Made by a program: the position numbers and the translations under genes. The notes under the pieces are model-generated. The model saw only the letters and a list, made by a program, of their open reading frames with translations. It had not been told where the DNA came from and ran no database searches. DNA of 64,000 nucleotides from Sinomonas sp. R1AF57 (GTDB lineage: Bacteria > Actinomycetota > Actinomycetes > Actinomycetales > Micrococcaceae). Of the stretch, positions 44,474-53,899 are shown piece by piece. The stretch lies in assembly GCF_002224485.1 (NCBI RefSeq), contig NZ_CP022463.1, forward strand, positions 2,679,990 through 2,743,989, written 5' to 3'. Each line of letters opens with the position of its first letter. Position 1 is the stretch's first letter.

Positions 44474-44905
44474 ATGAACGAGATGTTCCTGGAGAAGTTC
44501 CGTGCGCTTGTCCCCAAGTACCTCGAGGATCCCTGGCAGCCGGCAGACGGCCTCTCGGAGGACGAGCTCGATGCGGCGCTCGAAGAGCATGCGTTCACGA
44601 TCCCGCTGGTCCTGCGCGAGTTCTACCTCGCGCTCGGCGGCTCCGAGCTCATGGAGGCGTACCACTACTTCTGGGACCCCGAGGAGCTCGAGATCGACGA
44701 GGAGGGGTTCCTCATGTTCCTCGAGGACGAGGAGGAGCAGTTCACCTGGGGCTTCCGCGCCGGGGACCTGCGCGTCCCAGACCCGATCGTCTACCGCAAG
44801 AACAACGCCCGCGGCGAGTGGGTGTCGGAGGACGGCACCTTCTCCGAGTTCACCTTCGACATGTTCGAGTGGGTCTTCAGCGAGGACGACGAGCAGGCCG
44901 ACTGA
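44474..44905 (+). CDS. SUKH (SMI1/KNR4)-like small acidic protein
   Basis: A 143-residue, strongly acidic cytosolic protein. FTIPLVLREFYLALGGSELMEAYHYFWDPEELEI and WGFRAGDLRVPDP follow the general SUKH pattern (proline, aromatic, GG, W/F-rich), though the match is distant. SUKH proteins often serve as immunity proteins to polymorphic toxins, or as orphan regulators; no toxin gene is adjacent. The ATG at 44474 is preferred over 44465 because AGGATGAG sits at normal spacing. A possible small RNA and a DUF559-type gene follow. Confidence 0.6.
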   Translation: MNEMFLEKFRALVPKYLEDPWQPADGLSEDELDAALEEHAFTIPLVLREFYLALGGSELMEAYHYFWDPEELEIDEEGFLMFLEDEEEQFTWGFRAGDLRVPDPIVYRKNNARGEWVSEDGTFSEFTFDMFEWVFSEDDEQAD

Positions 44906-45037
44906 CGGGCCGGCTACCGTCCAGTAACCGTTCTGAAAACTGATTTACGTCTATCACTGGACTTTTTACAGATCTGTCATATGCTTGTTCATGGGTTCAC
45001 TACTAGCCTCCAGTGAATCCGGGTGCGAACGGAAAAC

Positions 45038-45073
45038 GGCCCCGGGAATCGGCAGAAGCCGAGTCCCGGGGCC
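45038..45073 (+). terminator. Hairpin terminator
   Basis: GGCCCCGGGAATCGGC pairs with GCCGAGTCCCGGGGCC (one mismatch region) around an AGAA loop, followed by ACCCGTTTAA. It could end the SUKH-like mRNA or a small RNA started near 44990. Confidence 0.75.
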
Positions 45074-45091
45074 ACCCGTTTAAGGGGTCCC

Positions 45092-45132
45092 GTTGAGGGG
45101 TCATATCCCCGCGTTGAGGGGTCATGTCCCTG
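45092..45132. repeat. Left arm: two 21-bp-pitch repeats
   Basis: GTTGAGGGGTCATATCCCC at 45092 and GTTGAGGGGTCATGTCCCTG at 45113 stand 21 bp apart, about 110 bases before the DUF559-type gene. Exact inverse copies lie on the far side of that gene. Confidence 0.88.
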
Positions 45133-45241
45133 GACGAAGCGCTGTGGAGGACAAGAGGGACTTCCCCGGGATGCCGGGGGCTAGCAGCGAGCCTGTGGAT
45201 AACTCAGAGCAGGAACTGGGAATCGGTGCCACGATGCGGCC

Positions 45242-46165
45242 ATGACCACGCCCACTGCCCTCGAGCTTCTGCTCAGCAAACCATTCACCTCAGTCGACGC
45301 ACGGCGTCACGGCCTGGACTACTTCGACCTGCTCCGACACGACGTGAGACATGCCAGCCGGGGACTGTACATGCCCGAAGGCGCCGAAACGGCCCTCGTT
45401 GACCGGGTCAGAACGCATCTGGAACTGACTCCGGGGGCGTGGGCGTCACACCGCACAGCCGCTTCACTGTACGGACTATGGCTGCCCCACCATCTCGACG
45501 ACCACTCGATGCTCCACCTCAGCAAACCCGCCCATCTGCCGAGGGTCAGGCGGGAGGGTGTCGTGGGGCACCGTGTCCGAGCACTTGCCGGAGAGGTCCT
45601 CGAGCACGGGCCCGGCGTCCTGGCCAGCTCGCCAGCGAGGACCTGGCTCGAGCTGGCGAATGAGCTCGGGCCCGTGTCACTCGTGGCCTTCGGAGACCAG
45701 CTCATCCGCCAGCCGCGGCCTGACTTCGAGGGCCGCTCGGAGCCCTACACCACCAGGAGTGCCCTCGCCGAGATGCTCCGCGGCCACCCGAAGATGAAAG
45801 GTGTCGCGAAGTGCCGGGCAGCCTTGGAAGACATGCGCGTCGGCGCCGACTCTGTCCCCGAGACCCTCTTACGGCTCTGCCTCCTCGCCCACGGTTTCCC
45901 CGAGCCTGAGCTGCAGATCGTCCTGAAGCCCTCTGACCGTTTCTCGCCCAGCGCCGACATGGGATACCCGGGGATCAAGGTCGCGATCCAGTACGACGGC
46001 GGCCATCACCTCGCCGACGACCAGCGCCGACGCGACGTCCGTCGCGATGCGGCATTCCGCGCCGCGGGATGGTCCGTCATCGTCGTCACCGCGGAAGATG
46101 CCAGAGATGACTTCGCCTGCGTCCGTGCCGAGCTCCGCGCCATCTTCGCCACTCGGGCCGACTAG
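45242..46165 (+). CDS. DUF559-type protein with PD-(D/E)XK nuclease-like C-terminus
   Basis: A 307-residue protein. The N-terminal about 190 residues resemble the winged-helix/AbiEi-like region often joined to DUF559 (FTSVDARRHGLDYFDLLRHD, SRGLYMPEG, SHRTAASLYGLWLP). The C-terminal about 110 residues form a Vsr-like restriction-endonuclease fold: SVPETLLRLCLLAHGFPEPE supplies an acidic residue, then D239, then IQYDGGHH at 249-256 and a final AGWSVIVVT strand. Q250 occupies the usual acidic position, so catalysis is uncertain. It is flanked by paired inverted repeats and follows a SUKH-like gene. It may be defence- or mobility-related; function is not established. Confidence 0.75.
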   Translation: MTTPTALELLLSKPFTSVDARRHGLDYFDLLRHDVRHASRGLYMPEGAETALVDRVRTHLELTPGAWASHRTAASLYGLWLPHHLDDHSMLHLSKPAHLPRVRREGVVGHRVRALAGEVLEHGPGVLASSPARTWLELANELGPVSLVAFGDQLIRQPRPDFEGRSEPYTTRSALAEMLRGHPKMKGVAKCRAALEDMRVGADSVPETLLRLCLLAHGFPEPELQIVLKPSDRFSPSADMGYPGIKVAIQYDGGHHLADDQRRRDVRRDAAFRAAGWSVIVVTAEDARDDFACVRAELRAIFATRAD

Positions 46166-46174
46166 AGCCCCCGG

Positions 46175-46215
46175 CAGGGACATGACCCCTCAACACAGGG
46201 ACATGACCCCTCAAC
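46175..46215. repeat. Right arm: two inverted 21-bp-pitch repeats
   Basis: CAGGGACATGACCCCTCAAC stands at 46175 and again at 46196, 21 bp apart. Both are exact reverse complements of the copy at 45113. The pair begins 10 bases after the DUF559-type stop codon and ends 8 bases before the stop of the convergent polyprenyl synthase gene. Confidence 0.88.
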
Positions 46216-46222
46216 CGCAGGG

Positions 46223-47326
46223 TCAGGCCTGGCGTTCCACCACGGCATCGGCGAAGGCCGCCAGCGAGTCCTTCACGACGCCTGCCGGCAGCGGCTCCAG
46301 GGCGGCCTTCGCGGCGTCGGCCCAGTCCCGCGCCACGGCCCACGCCTGCTCCGTGGCGGGGTGCGCGGCCAGTGCCTCGACGGCCTCGGCCAGGGCATCG
46401 TCGTCCGTGAGGTCACCGTCGACGAGGGCGACGACGCGCGCGGCGGAGGCATCGCCGTCGGCCGCGGCCTGACGCAGCAGCAGCACGGGTAGCGTCGGCA
46501 CCCCTTCGCGGAGGTCGGTCCCGGCGATCTTGCCCGAGGAGGCACGCCCACCGGTGACGTCGATGACGTCGTCGGCGAGCTGGAACGCGACGCCGACCTT
46601 CTCGCCGTACTCCACCAGGACGGACTCGAACTCGGCGGGCGCACCCGAGAAGATCACGCCGAACTGCCCCGAGGCGGCGATGAGCGAACCGGTCTTGTCG
46701 GCCAGGACGGAGATGTAGTGCGCCACGGGGTCCTCGCCCTCGCGGGGCCCGACCGTCTCGTGGAGCTGTCCGAGGCACAGCCGCTCGAACGTGCGCGCCT
46801 GGATGGCGAGCGCGCGGCCGCCGAGGTCGGAGACGAGGATCGAGGCGCGCGCGAAGATGAGGTCGCCGGCGAGGATCGCGACGGTGTTGCCCCATACCTC
46901 GTGCGCGGTAGGCGCCCCACGGCGGTAGGGCGCGGAGTCCATGACGTCATCGTGGTAGAGGGTCGCGAGGTGCGTGAGCTCGACGACTGCGGCGGCCTGC
47001 AGCACCTCGGCCCGCTCCGGGTCGCCGAGGTGGGAGGCGAGGATCGTCAGCAGCGGGCGGATGCGCTTGCCCCCGGCCTCCATGAGGTGCCTGCTGGTCG
47101 CGTCGGCCAGCGGGTCGGAGTTGGAGATGGCCTCGCGGAGGACCTTCTCGACGCGCGCCATGCTCGTGGTGATCGCAGGCCCCAGGACATCGTCCTCGGC
47201 AATCGCGGCAAAGCCGGCAGGCAGCTGCATGCCGACGGCGATCGCCGTGGTGGTGGGGGGCGGCTCGGCGGACTCGGGGCGGCCGTGCCCCGCGTGCGTC
47301 CAGCGGCTGTCTGCAGATTCAGTCAC
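46223..47326 (-). CDS. Long-chain trans-polyprenyl diphosphate synthase (menaquinone side chain)
   Basis: A 367-residue prenyltransferase that elongates allylic diphosphates to the menaquinone tail. The first aspartate-rich motif is TLYHDDVMDSA near residue 128, preceded by GGKRIRPLL. The second is FQLADDVIDVTGG near residue 258. KTGSLIAASGQFG lies between. The GTG start at 47326 avoids overlap with the upstream gene; an ATG at 47365 would overlap it. It follows menJ and menG, as expected for menaquinone synthesis. Chain length cannot be read with confidence. Confidence 0.9.
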   Translation of the reverse strand: MTESADSRWTHAGHGRPESAEPPPTTTAIAVGMQLPAGFAAIAEDDVLGPAITTSMARVEKVLREAISNSDPLADATSRHLMEAGGKRIRPLLTILASHLGDPERAEVLQAAAVVELTHLATLYHDDVMDSAPYRRGAPTAHEVWGNTVAILAGDLIFARASILVSDLGGRALAIQARTFERLCLGQLHETVGPREGEDPVAHYISVLADKTGSLIAASGQFGVIFSGAPAEFESVLVEYGEKVGVAFQLADDVIDVTGGRASSGKIAGTDLREGVPTLPVLLLRQAAADGDASAARVVALVDGDLTDDDALAEAVEALAAHPATEQAWAVARDWADAAKAALEPLPAGVVKDSLAAFADAVVERQA

Positions 47327-47336
47327 GGTCTCAAGC

Positions 47337-48668
47337 CTAGCTTTCGTGGCGCCGCGCGGACGCATCGCGGGGAGGGACGGTGTTGGACGTGGCGGGGACG
47401 AGCGATTCGAGGACCCGGATCGCGGCGTCGGGCAGGGTCCCGCCGGGACGGTCCGTGAGGTTGGCCAGCAGACGGACCACGAACCGCATGAGCGGCGGTA
47501 CCGGCATCCCGGTCGCGAGCGCCGCGCGCATCACGGCGGGGTGCCCGATCAGCGCGGCGAACATGCGGCCGAGCGTGAAGTGGCTGCCCCACTCGCGGCG
47601 CACCCGGTCTGCGTACGCGGCGAGGCGACGGTCGACGTCGGCCGCGTCCGCCCGCGCCCGGCCCGCCGCGCGCTGGGCTGCTGCCGCGTCGACGAGGTAC
47701 TGCGCCGCGAAGCGCCCCGACTCCATCGCGTAGGAGATGCCCTCGCCGTTGAACGGGCTCACCATTCCGCCGGCGTCGCCCAGGAGCGCCATGCCGGGGA
47801 CCACATGGGGGGTGCGGTTGAAGCCCATCGGCAGCGCGGCGCCGCGGATCGGACCCACCTGGTTCGCCTCGTCGAAGCCCCACTCCCCCGGCATCCCGGC
47901 AGTCCACTCGCGCAGCACCTGCCGGTAGTCGAGCCTGCCGAACTCCTTGGAGGAGTTCAGGATCCCGAGGCCCACATTGCAGGTCCCGTCGCCCACGCCG
48001 AACACCCACCCGTACCCGGGGAGCGGCTTGCCGTCGGCGCCCGGGAGCTCGAGCCAGCCCTCCATCCAGTCGTCCTCGTGGCGCGGGCTCGTGAAGTACG
48101 TGCGGTAGGCGACACCGAGGGGCCGGTCGTCGCGCTTCGCCAGGCCGCGGGACACGGCGGCGCGGGTCGAGTTGCCGTCGGCGGCGAGGACGACGTCGGC
48201 GCGGAACTCGCGCGTCTCCCCCGTCTTCTTCCCGTCCCCGTCGAGAAGCTGGGCGCGGGCACCCATGACGCGGCCGCCGTCGTCCGTGATGACCTCGGTG
48301 ACCGAGTGCCCCTCGAGGATCTGGGCGCCCGCGGCGCGGGCGTGCTCGGCCAGGGCCTCGTCGAAGCCGAGGCGGGTGCGGATGAGCCCGTAGTCGGGGA
48401 AGTCCCCGAGCGCGGGCCACGGGAGCTCGAGCGTGCGGCCGCCGGCGATGAGGCGCAGGCCGCGGTTGCGGCGCCAGCCGTCCTCGGCGGCATGCGGCAG
48501 GCCGAGGAGCTGCATCTCGCGCACTGCGCGGGGCGTGAGCCCGTCGCCGCAGACCTTCTCCCGCGGGAAGCGGGTCTTCTCGAGGACCGTGACGGGCACG
48601 CCGGAGCGCGCGAGGTAATGGGCAGCGGTCGAGCCGGCAGGGCCGGCCCCGATGACGAGGACCTCCAT
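47337..48668 (-). CDS. menJ: Geranylgeranyl reductase family protein, menaquinone reductase-like
   Basis: A 443-residue FAD enzyme that saturates one isoprene unit of the menaquinone tail in actinobacteria (MenJ of mycobacteria). The FAD motif is VIGAGPAGSTAAHYLARSG near residue 5. KVCGDGLTPRAV near residue 38, and LLGDAGGMVSPFNGEGISYAMESG near residue 290, are diagnostic for the geranylgeranyl reductase family. It lies between menG (10 bases upstream) and the polyprenyl synthase (10 bases downstream), which supports the menaquinone role over archaeal-type lipid or carotenoid functions. Confidence 0.85.
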   Translation of the reverse strand: MEVLVIGAGPAGSTAAHYLARSGVPVTVLEKTRFPREKVCGDGLTPRAVREMQLLGLPHAAEDGWRRNRGLRLIAGGRTLELPWPALGDFPDYGLIRTRLGFDEALAEHARAAGAQILEGHSVTEVITDDGGRVMGARAQLLDGDGKKTGETREFRADVVLAADGNSTRAAVSRGLAKRDDRPLGVAYRTYFTSPRHEDDWMEGWLELPGADGKPLPGYGWVFGVGDGTCNVGLGILNSSKEFGRLDYRQVLREWTAGMPGEWGFDEANQVGPIRGAALPMGFNRTPHVVPGMALLGDAGGMVSPFNGEGISYAMESGRFAAQYLVDAAAAQRAAGRARADAADVDRRLAAYADRVRREWGSHFTLGRMFAALIGHPAVMRAALATGMPVPPLMRFVVRLLANLTDRPGGTLPDAAIRVLESLVPATSNTVPPRDASARRHES

Positions 48669-48678
48669 GGGGCTCAGC

Positions 48679-49455
48679 TCAGCGCGACGCGCGGCGGGTG
48701 CGGCGCACCTTCGCGAGCGGACCGGTGGAGGATGCCGGCGAAACGGGCTTGTAGGCGCGGTGGACGGCCACGATCCCGCCCGTCAGGTTTCGGTAGGCGA
48801 TGTTCTCCCACCCGTCCATCGCGAGCCACGCGGCGAGGTTGTCCTGGTCCGGCCACGCCCGGATCGACTCGGCGAGGTACACGTACGCGTCCGGGTTCGA
48901 GGAGGCGCGGCGCGCGATCTCCGGCAGTGCGCGCATGAGGTACTCGAGGTACATGGTCCGCCAGATCGGGTTGACCGGCGAGGAGAACTCGGCGATGACG
49001 AGCCGGCCGCCCGGCTTCGTCACCCGCAGCATCTCGGCCAGCGCCTTGTGCGGCTCGTTGACGTTGCGCAGGCCGAAGCTGATCGTGACGGCATCGAAGG
49101 AGTTGTCGGCGAACGGCAGGTTCGTGGCGTCGCCGGCGATGAAGTCGATGTCGGGGCGGCGCCGCTTGCCGACCTTGAGCATCCCGAGCGAGAAGTCGCA
49201 GGCCACGACGTCGATCCCGGCGTCCGCGTAGGGCTCCGCGGAGGTGCCGGTCCCGGCCGCGAGGTCGAGGACGCGCTGGCCCGGCTTGGCCGCGACGGCG
49301 TCCACCACGACCTTGCGCCACCGGCGGGTCTGGCCGAGGGAGAGGAGGTCGTTGACGACGTCGTAGCGCGGTGCCACCTCGTCGAACATGGAGGCGACCT
49401 CGTCGGGTCGCTTGTCGAGGGATGCCCTGCTGCCTGCGCTGCTCACCCGCACCAT
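48679..49455 (-). CDS. menG: Demethylmenaquinone methyltransferase
   Basis: A 258-residue SAM methyltransferase of the UbiE/MenG family that carries out the last ring methylation in menaquinone synthesis. [30 protein letters not shown] is the family start. SAM is bound at [41 protein letters not shown] and the basic C-terminus follow. It is divergent from menF with a 34-base gap. The ATG at 49455 and GTGs at 49452 and 49446 are all possible starts; none has a clear ribosome-binding site. Confidence 0.92.
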   Translation of the reverse strand: MVRVSSAGSRASLDKRPDEVASMFDEVAPRYDVVNDLLSLGQTRRWRKVVVDAVAAKPGQRVLDLAAGTGTSAEPYADAGIDVVACDFSLGMLKVGKRRRPDIDFIAGDATNLPFADNSFDAVTISFGLRNVNEPHKALAEMLRVTKPGGRLVIAEFSSPVNPIWRTMYLEYLMRALPEIARRASSNPDAYVYLAESIRAWPDQDNLAAWLAMDGWENIAYRNLTGGIVAVHRAYKPVSPASSTGPLAKVRRTRRASR

Positions 49456-49489
49456 TCTGCCAAAGATTACCGCGTAGTCTTGATCCATC

Positions 49490-50872
49490 ATGAGCCACCC
49501 TCTGCGCGCCCTCACGGTTGATCTGGGCCCCACCGGCCCGGGCACCACCGGCCAGGGCGACGTCCCCGACGATCTGGCGGCACTCCTGGGAGGGGCAGGC
49601 ACCCAGTGCTGGATCCGCCGCGGCGAGGGGCAGGTCGGCTTCGGGGAGGTGGCCCGCTTCACCGTCACCGGGCCAGAGCGCTTCATCGAGGCCGAGGCCT
49701 GGTGGAAGCACCTCGTGATCGAGGCGGACATCGAGGACCCGATCCAGCACCCTGGCACCGGTCTGGTCGCCTTCGGCAGCTTCGCCTTCTCCAAGACCTC
49801 CCACTTCCTCTCGCGGCTGATCGTGCCCGAGCTCGTCGTCGGCATCCGGGACGGCCGCGCCTGGGCCACCCTCGCGGCCGCCGACGGCAGGCGCCCCTCC
49901 GAGGACGAGGTGCGCGGCGCCGTCGTGCGCGCCCTCGCCGACCGCACGCGCGGCACCGAGGCGGCCGGACGCACGACGGCGCGCGCGGACCTCGCGGGCG
50001 GCAACGGGCAGGCGGGGGGCCGGGCCGCGCGCAGGCCCGTGCGCCTCGGACCCGGTTCGCTCGGGGAGCAGCGGTGGATGCACGCGGTCTCCTCGGGAGT
50101 CGAGCGGATCGCGGCGGGCGAGCTGGAGAAGCTCGTGCTCGCGCGGGACATCGTCGTGGAGGACGGCTCGGGGATCGACCGCGGCGGGGTGCTGCGGCGG
50201 CTGTCGTCCGCCTACTGGGACACGTGGGTCTACGGCGTCGACGGGCTGGTGGGCGCCACGCCCGAGATGCTCATCCAGGTGGAGGGGCGCACCGCGCAGG
50301 CGCGCGTGCTCGCCGGGACCCTCGACCGCCGTGACGCCTTCGGGAAGAGCGAGGACTACCCCGCCCGGGTGCTCGCGGGCTCGGCGAAGCAGCGGCACGA
50401 GCACGACATCGCCATCCAGTCCCTCACCGTGGCGCTCGAGCCGTTCTCGGAGGCCATGAACGCCCACGACGAGCCGTTCATCCTCGAGCTGCCGAACGTC
50501 TTCCACCTCGCGAGCGATGTGAAGGCGGAGCTCGCCGAGGTCGAGGGGCACGTACCCACCTCGCTCGCCCTCATCAACGCCCTGCACCCCACCGCGGCGG
50601 TGTGCGGGACGCCGACCCAGACCGCCGGCGCGATCATCCGCGAGCTCGAGTCGATGGACCGGGGGCCGTACGCCGGGCCGGTCGGGTGGCTCGACGCCGC
50701 CGGGAACGGCGAGTGGGGCATCGCGCTGCGCGGGGGCGTCATCGAGTCCCCGACGACGATCCGCCTGTACGCGGGCTGCGGGATCGTCGAGGCGTCCGTG
50801 CCGGAGACCGAGCTCGCCGAGACGTGGGCCAAGTTCCGCCCGATGCTCGAGGCGCTCGGCGTCGAGCGCTGA
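49490..50872 (+). CDS. menF: Isochorismate synthase
   Basis: A 460-residue chorismate-utilising enzyme that converts chorismate to isochorismate, the entry to menaquinone. The catalytic half has [72 protein letters not shown] and [23 protein letters not shown]. The latter stretches hold the magnesium-binding acids. The N-terminal about 190 residues are less conserved. It is divergent from menG and ends at a shared terminator. Confidence 0.9.
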   Translation: MSHPLRALTVDLGPTGPGTTGQGDVPDDLAALLGGAGTQCWIRRGEGQVGFGEVARFTVTGPERFIEAEAWWKHLVIEADIEDPIQHPGTGLVAFGSFAFSKTSHFLSRLIVPELVVGIRDGRAWATLAAADGRRPSEDEVRGAVVRALADRTRGTEAAGRTTARADLAGGNGQAGGRAARRPVRLGPGSLGEQRWMHAVSSGVERIAAGELEKLVLARDIVVEDGSGIDRGGVLRRLSSAYWDTWVYGVDGLVGATPEMLIQVEGRTAQARVLAGTLDRRDAFGKSEDYPARVLAGSAKQRHEHDIAIQSLTVALEPFSEAMNAHDEPFILELPNVFHLASDVKAELAEVEGHVPTSLALINALHPTAAVCGTPTQTAGAIIRELESMDRGPYAGPVGWLDAAGNGEWGIALRGGVIESPTTIRLYAGCGIVEASVPETELAETWAKFRPMLEALGVER

Positions 50873-50897
50873 CCGGGACCCGCAAGCGCACGGCAGA

Positions 50898-50929
50898 GAC
50901 CCCGCAACCGCCGTTGTGGTTGCGGGGTC
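50898..50929. terminator. Bidirectional terminator between menF and the amino-acid ABC operon
   Basis: GACCCCGCAACC pairs with GGTTGCGGGGTC around an 8-base loop, between two converging genes (menF stop 50872, ATPase stop 50937). Confidence 0.85.
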
Positions 50930-50936
50930 CCTGGCC

Positions 50937-51743
50937 TCAGAGCACCTTGCTCAGGAAGCCCTTGGTGCGCTCGTGCTGGGGGTTGGCGATGACGTCGCGC
51001 GGGTTGCCCGACTCGACGACCACGCCTCCGTCCATGAACGTCAGGGTGTCGCCGACCTCGCGTGCGAAGCCGATCTCGTGGGTCACGACGATCATGGTCA
51101 TCCCCGAGGCGGCGAGGTCCTTCATGACGTTCAGGACGTCCCCGACCAGCTCGGGGTCCAGGGCCGAGGTCGGCTCGTCGAAGAGCATGAGCTCGGGGTC
51201 CATGGCCAGGGCGCGGGCGATCGCGACGCGCTGCTGCTGCCCGCCGGAGAGCTGCGCCGGGTAGTGGTTGGCCCGGTCCGAGAGCCCCACCCGGTCAAGG
51301 AGCTCGAGCGCACGCTTCCGCGCGGACGCCCTGTCGTGGCCCTTGACCTGGACGGGCGCCTCCATCACGTTCTCGACCGCCGTCTTGTGCCCGAAGAGGT
51401 TGAAGCGCTGGAACACCATCCCGATGTTGCGTCGCTGCCGGGCGATCTCCTTGACCCGCAGCTCGTGCAGCCGCCCGCCGTGCTCGCGGTAGCCGATGAG
51501 CTCGTCGTCGACGAAGATCCGTCCCGCGCTGATCGTCTCGAGGTGGTTGATGCACCGGAGCAGGGTGGACTTGCCGGACCCCGAGGGCCCGATCAGGACG
51601 GCAACCTCGCCCTGGCGGACCGTCATGTCGATCCCGCGCAGCACGTGGTGCTGGCCGTAGTACTTGTGCACTCCCTCGATCCGGACCAGTTCGCCAGCCC
51701 CGGAGGGGATGCGGTGGGTGCCTTCGGGCGCCGGTGCGCTCAT
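50937..51743 (-). CDS. Polar amino acid ABC transporter ATPase
   Basis: A 268-residue ATPase of the GlnQ/HisP type. Walker A is GPSGSGKST near residues 51-59. The Q-loop is [18 protein letters not shown], the signature [16 protein letters not shown], Walker [21 protein letters not shown], and the H-loop [11 protein letters not shown]. It overlaps the permease gene by 4 bases and is the last gene of the three-gene importer operon. Confidence 0.95.
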   Translation of the reverse strand: MSAPAPEGTHRIPSGAGELVRIEGVHKYYGQHHVLRGIDMTVRQGEVAVLIGPSGSGKSTLLRCINHLETISAGRIFVDDELIGYREHGGRLHELRVKEIARQRRNIGMVFQRFNLFGHKTAVENVMEAPVQVKGHDRASARKRALELLDRVGLSDRANHYPAQLSGGQQQRVAIARALAMDPELMLFDEPTSALDPELVGDVLNVMKDLAASGMTMIVVTHEIGFAREVGDTLTFMDGGVVVESGNPRDVIANPQHERTKGFLSKVL

Positions 51744-52747
51744 CGTCCGCTCTCCTCGATGTCCTTGCCGGCCACGGTCGGGCCGCCGGGCATGGTGTCC
51801 GCCGCGGAGCCGAGACCCGCGGCCGCGGCCTTGGTCGCTGCGGGGTTGACCACCGCGGCGGGTGCGAGGTTGTCCACGCCCTTGCCGTAGTGCTTCTCGA
51901 TGAAGTGCTGGCCGACCATCAGGATGCTCGTGACCAGCAGGTACCACAGAGCCGCGACGATCAGCAGCGGGATCGGCAGGTAGGTCTTGTTCGCGAGCGA
52001 GTTCGTCACGAACGTCAGGTCGAGGGTGAACGGCACTGCCAGGACCAGCGAGGTGGTCTTGAGCATGCCGATCGTCTCGTTGCCGGTCGGCGGGACGATC
52101 ACGCGCATGGCCTGAGGGAGGATGATGCGCCGCATGATCTTGCCCCGGTGCATGCCCAAGGCCTCGGCGGCCTCCATCTGGCCCTTGTCCACGGACTTCA
52201 GGCCCGCACGGAAGATCTCGGCGAGGTACGCGGACTCGTTCAGGCCCAGCCCGATCACCGCGGGCAGGAACCCGCGGGTGGGATCCTCGAGGACCCAGGT
52301 GACCAGCGCCGGCCCGAACGGGACGCCCAGGGACACGGTCGGGTACAGGACCGTGACCAGGCCCCAGAAGATCAGCTGCGTGTAGACCGGGGTGCCGCGG
52401 AAGAACCACACCCACGCCCACGCGGACCAGCGGAAGATCGGGTTGTCCGACTGCCGCATGAACGCCAGGACGACGGCGAGCACGATCGCCAGGATCATCG
52501 ACAGGACCGTGAGCAGGAGCGTCCAGCCCACGCCGCGGACCACGTTGACGTCCAGGATGTAGAGCGCGACGGTGTCCCAGTGGAAGTTGGGGTTGGTGGC
52601 CAGGCTCTGGACGGCCAGGGCCAGCAGGAGCACGATGACGGCGGCGCCGACCCACCGGCCGGGGTGGCGCACCGGAACCGCCTTGATCAGTTCCGGTGCG
52701 CTTGCCGTGGAGGCTGGGGCGTCAGCCTTGTGAACAGTCATAGTCAT
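51740..52747 (-). CDS. Polar amino acid ABC transporter permease
   Basis: A 335-residue HisM/GlnP-type permease. The core (about residues 30-290) has the repeated [16 protein letters not shown] segment and the EAA loop [39 protein letters not shown]. Both termini carry extra alanine-rich cytosolic tails, about 40 residues each. A single permease gene implies a homodimer. Its start shares a base with the binding-protein stop. Confidence 0.94.
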   Translation of the reverse strand: MTMTVHKADAPASTASAPELIKAVPVRHPGRWVGAAVIVLLLALAVQSLATNPNFHWDTVALYILDVNVVRGVGWTLLLTVLSMILAIVLAVVLAFMRQSDNPIFRWSAWAWVWFFRGTPVYTQLIFWGLVTVLYPTVSLGVPFGPALVTWVLEDPTRGFLPAVIGLGLNESAYLAEIFRAGLKSVDKGQMEAAEALGMHRGKIMRRIILPQAMRVIVPPTGNETIGMLKTTSLVLAVPFTLDLTFVTNSLANKTYLPIPLLIVAALWYLLVTSILMVGQHFIEKHYGKGVDNLAPAAVVNPAATKAAAAGLGSAADTMPGGPTVAGKDIEESGR

Positions 52748-53685
52748 CAGACTGCCGGGTTGACCTCAGACTTCGGAAGAGCGCCTTCGGCGTTGTTCCA
52801 CGAGTCCAGGATCTTCTTGTAGGTGCCGTCCTCCATGAGACTCGTCACCGTCTTCTGGATGAGCTGGGCGAACGCCGTGTCGCTCTTGGCCACGGCGATG
52901 CCCTGGGGGGCCGAGTCGTAGGTGTCGCCGAGCTTCTCGACGGCACCGTTGGTCTGCTGGACCGCGTAGCCGACGATCGGCGAGTCAGCGGCCATTGCAT
53001 CGAGCGAGCCGTTCACGAGACGCGTGTTGAGGTCCGTCTGCGCCTTGAGGGAGACGACCTCGATCGCGGGCTTGCCCGCGGCGGTGCACTTGGCGTTGCG
53101 CTCCTTGAGGTCCGGGTCCTCCTGGACGGTGCCGGTCTGGACGCCGACCTTCTTTCCGCAGATGTCATCGAGCGAGAACTTCTTCGGGTTGCCCTTCTGC
53201 ACGGCCCACGCGGTGCCGGCCTTGAAGTAGCTCACGAAGTTCACCGCGGCGAGGCGCTCGGAGTTGATCGTGAAGGAGGACATGCCGAGGTCGTACTTCG
53301 GGCCGAGGGCGGGCAGGATCCCGGTGAACTCCGCGGTCTGGACCTCGGTCTTGAGGCCGAGCTTGGCGCCGATGGCCTTGGCGAGGTCGACGTCGTAGCC
53401 CATCGGCGTGGCGTTGTCGCTTCCGCCGAGGAACTCTGCCGGCGCGTACGACGTGTCGGAGCCGACGACGAGCTTGCCCTTGGACTTGATCGCGTCCGGA
53501 ACCTGCGAGGCCAGGCTGTCGTCCTTCTTCACCGACGACGGGTCGAAGGACGCCGATGCCGACCCCGAGCCGCTCGGCTGTGCCGCTCCCCCGGTCTCGG
53601 AGGCGTTCGTGCAGGCCGTGAGCGCGAGGGCGCCGACGGCGAGGACCGCAGCGCCCTTGGCGGCGAGCTTCGCGGAGAAAGTCAT
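52747..53685 (-). CDS. Polar amino acid ABC transporter binding lipoprotein
   Basis: A 312-residue solute-binding lipoprotein, family 3. The signal GAAVLAVGALALTACTNAS carries the lipobox LTAC near residue 25. The mature domain (KLVVGSDTSYAPAEFLGG, YDVDLAKAIGAKLGLKTEVQ, FTINSERLAAVNFVSYF, GKKVGVQTGTVQED) is typical of cystine, arginine or glutamate receptors. It heads the importer operon. The ligand is not determined by these motifs. Confidence 0.93.
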   Translation of the reverse strand: MTFSAKLAAKGAAVLAVGALALTACTNASETGGAAQPSGSGSASASFDPSSVKKDDSLASQVPDAIKSKGKLVVGSDTSYAPAEFLGGSDNATPMGYDVDLAKAIGAKLGLKTEVQTAEFTGILPALGPKYDLGMSSFTINSERLAAVNFVSYFKAGTAWAVQKGNPKKFSLDDICGKKVGVQTGTVQEDPDLKERNAKCTAAGKPAIEVVSLKAQTDLNTRLVNGSLDAMAADSPIVGYAVQQTNGAVEKLGDTYDSAPQGIAVAKSDTAFAQLIQKTVTSLMEDGTYKKILDSWNNAEGALPKSEVNPAV

Positions 53686-53899
53686 ATCTCTACCTTTACT
53701 TGGAGGTACATGTCAGAGGTGCTAGGCGACGTCCCATCCTACCCTTGACCAGGGTGCGATGAGATGTGCATCACAGGCAACTTATGTTTCCCTATTGGAC
53801 AACACCCCTGAAGGGTAATCAAGCTCTGTCACGAGGAGGTTTCCGAAATCCCAGACACCCGCCCCATCGGCCGCGAGGCCCCAGCTCCCCCGCCTCCGT

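Larger units (their letters stand above)
44906..45241 (+). other. Gene-free stretch with promoter-like sequence, hairpin and repeat arm
   Basis: The 336 bases between the SUKH-like and DUF559-type genes have three parts. An AT-rich stretch (about 44935-45010) holds a sigma-70-like pair TGGACT (44958-44963) and TATGCT (44980-44985), spaced 16 bp. A long hairpin at 45038-45073 follows. Then come two 21-bp-pitch repeat copies at 45092-45132. A short transcript from the promoter-like pair to the hairpin would be about 80-90 bases. Nothing else is seen. Confidence 0.4.
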
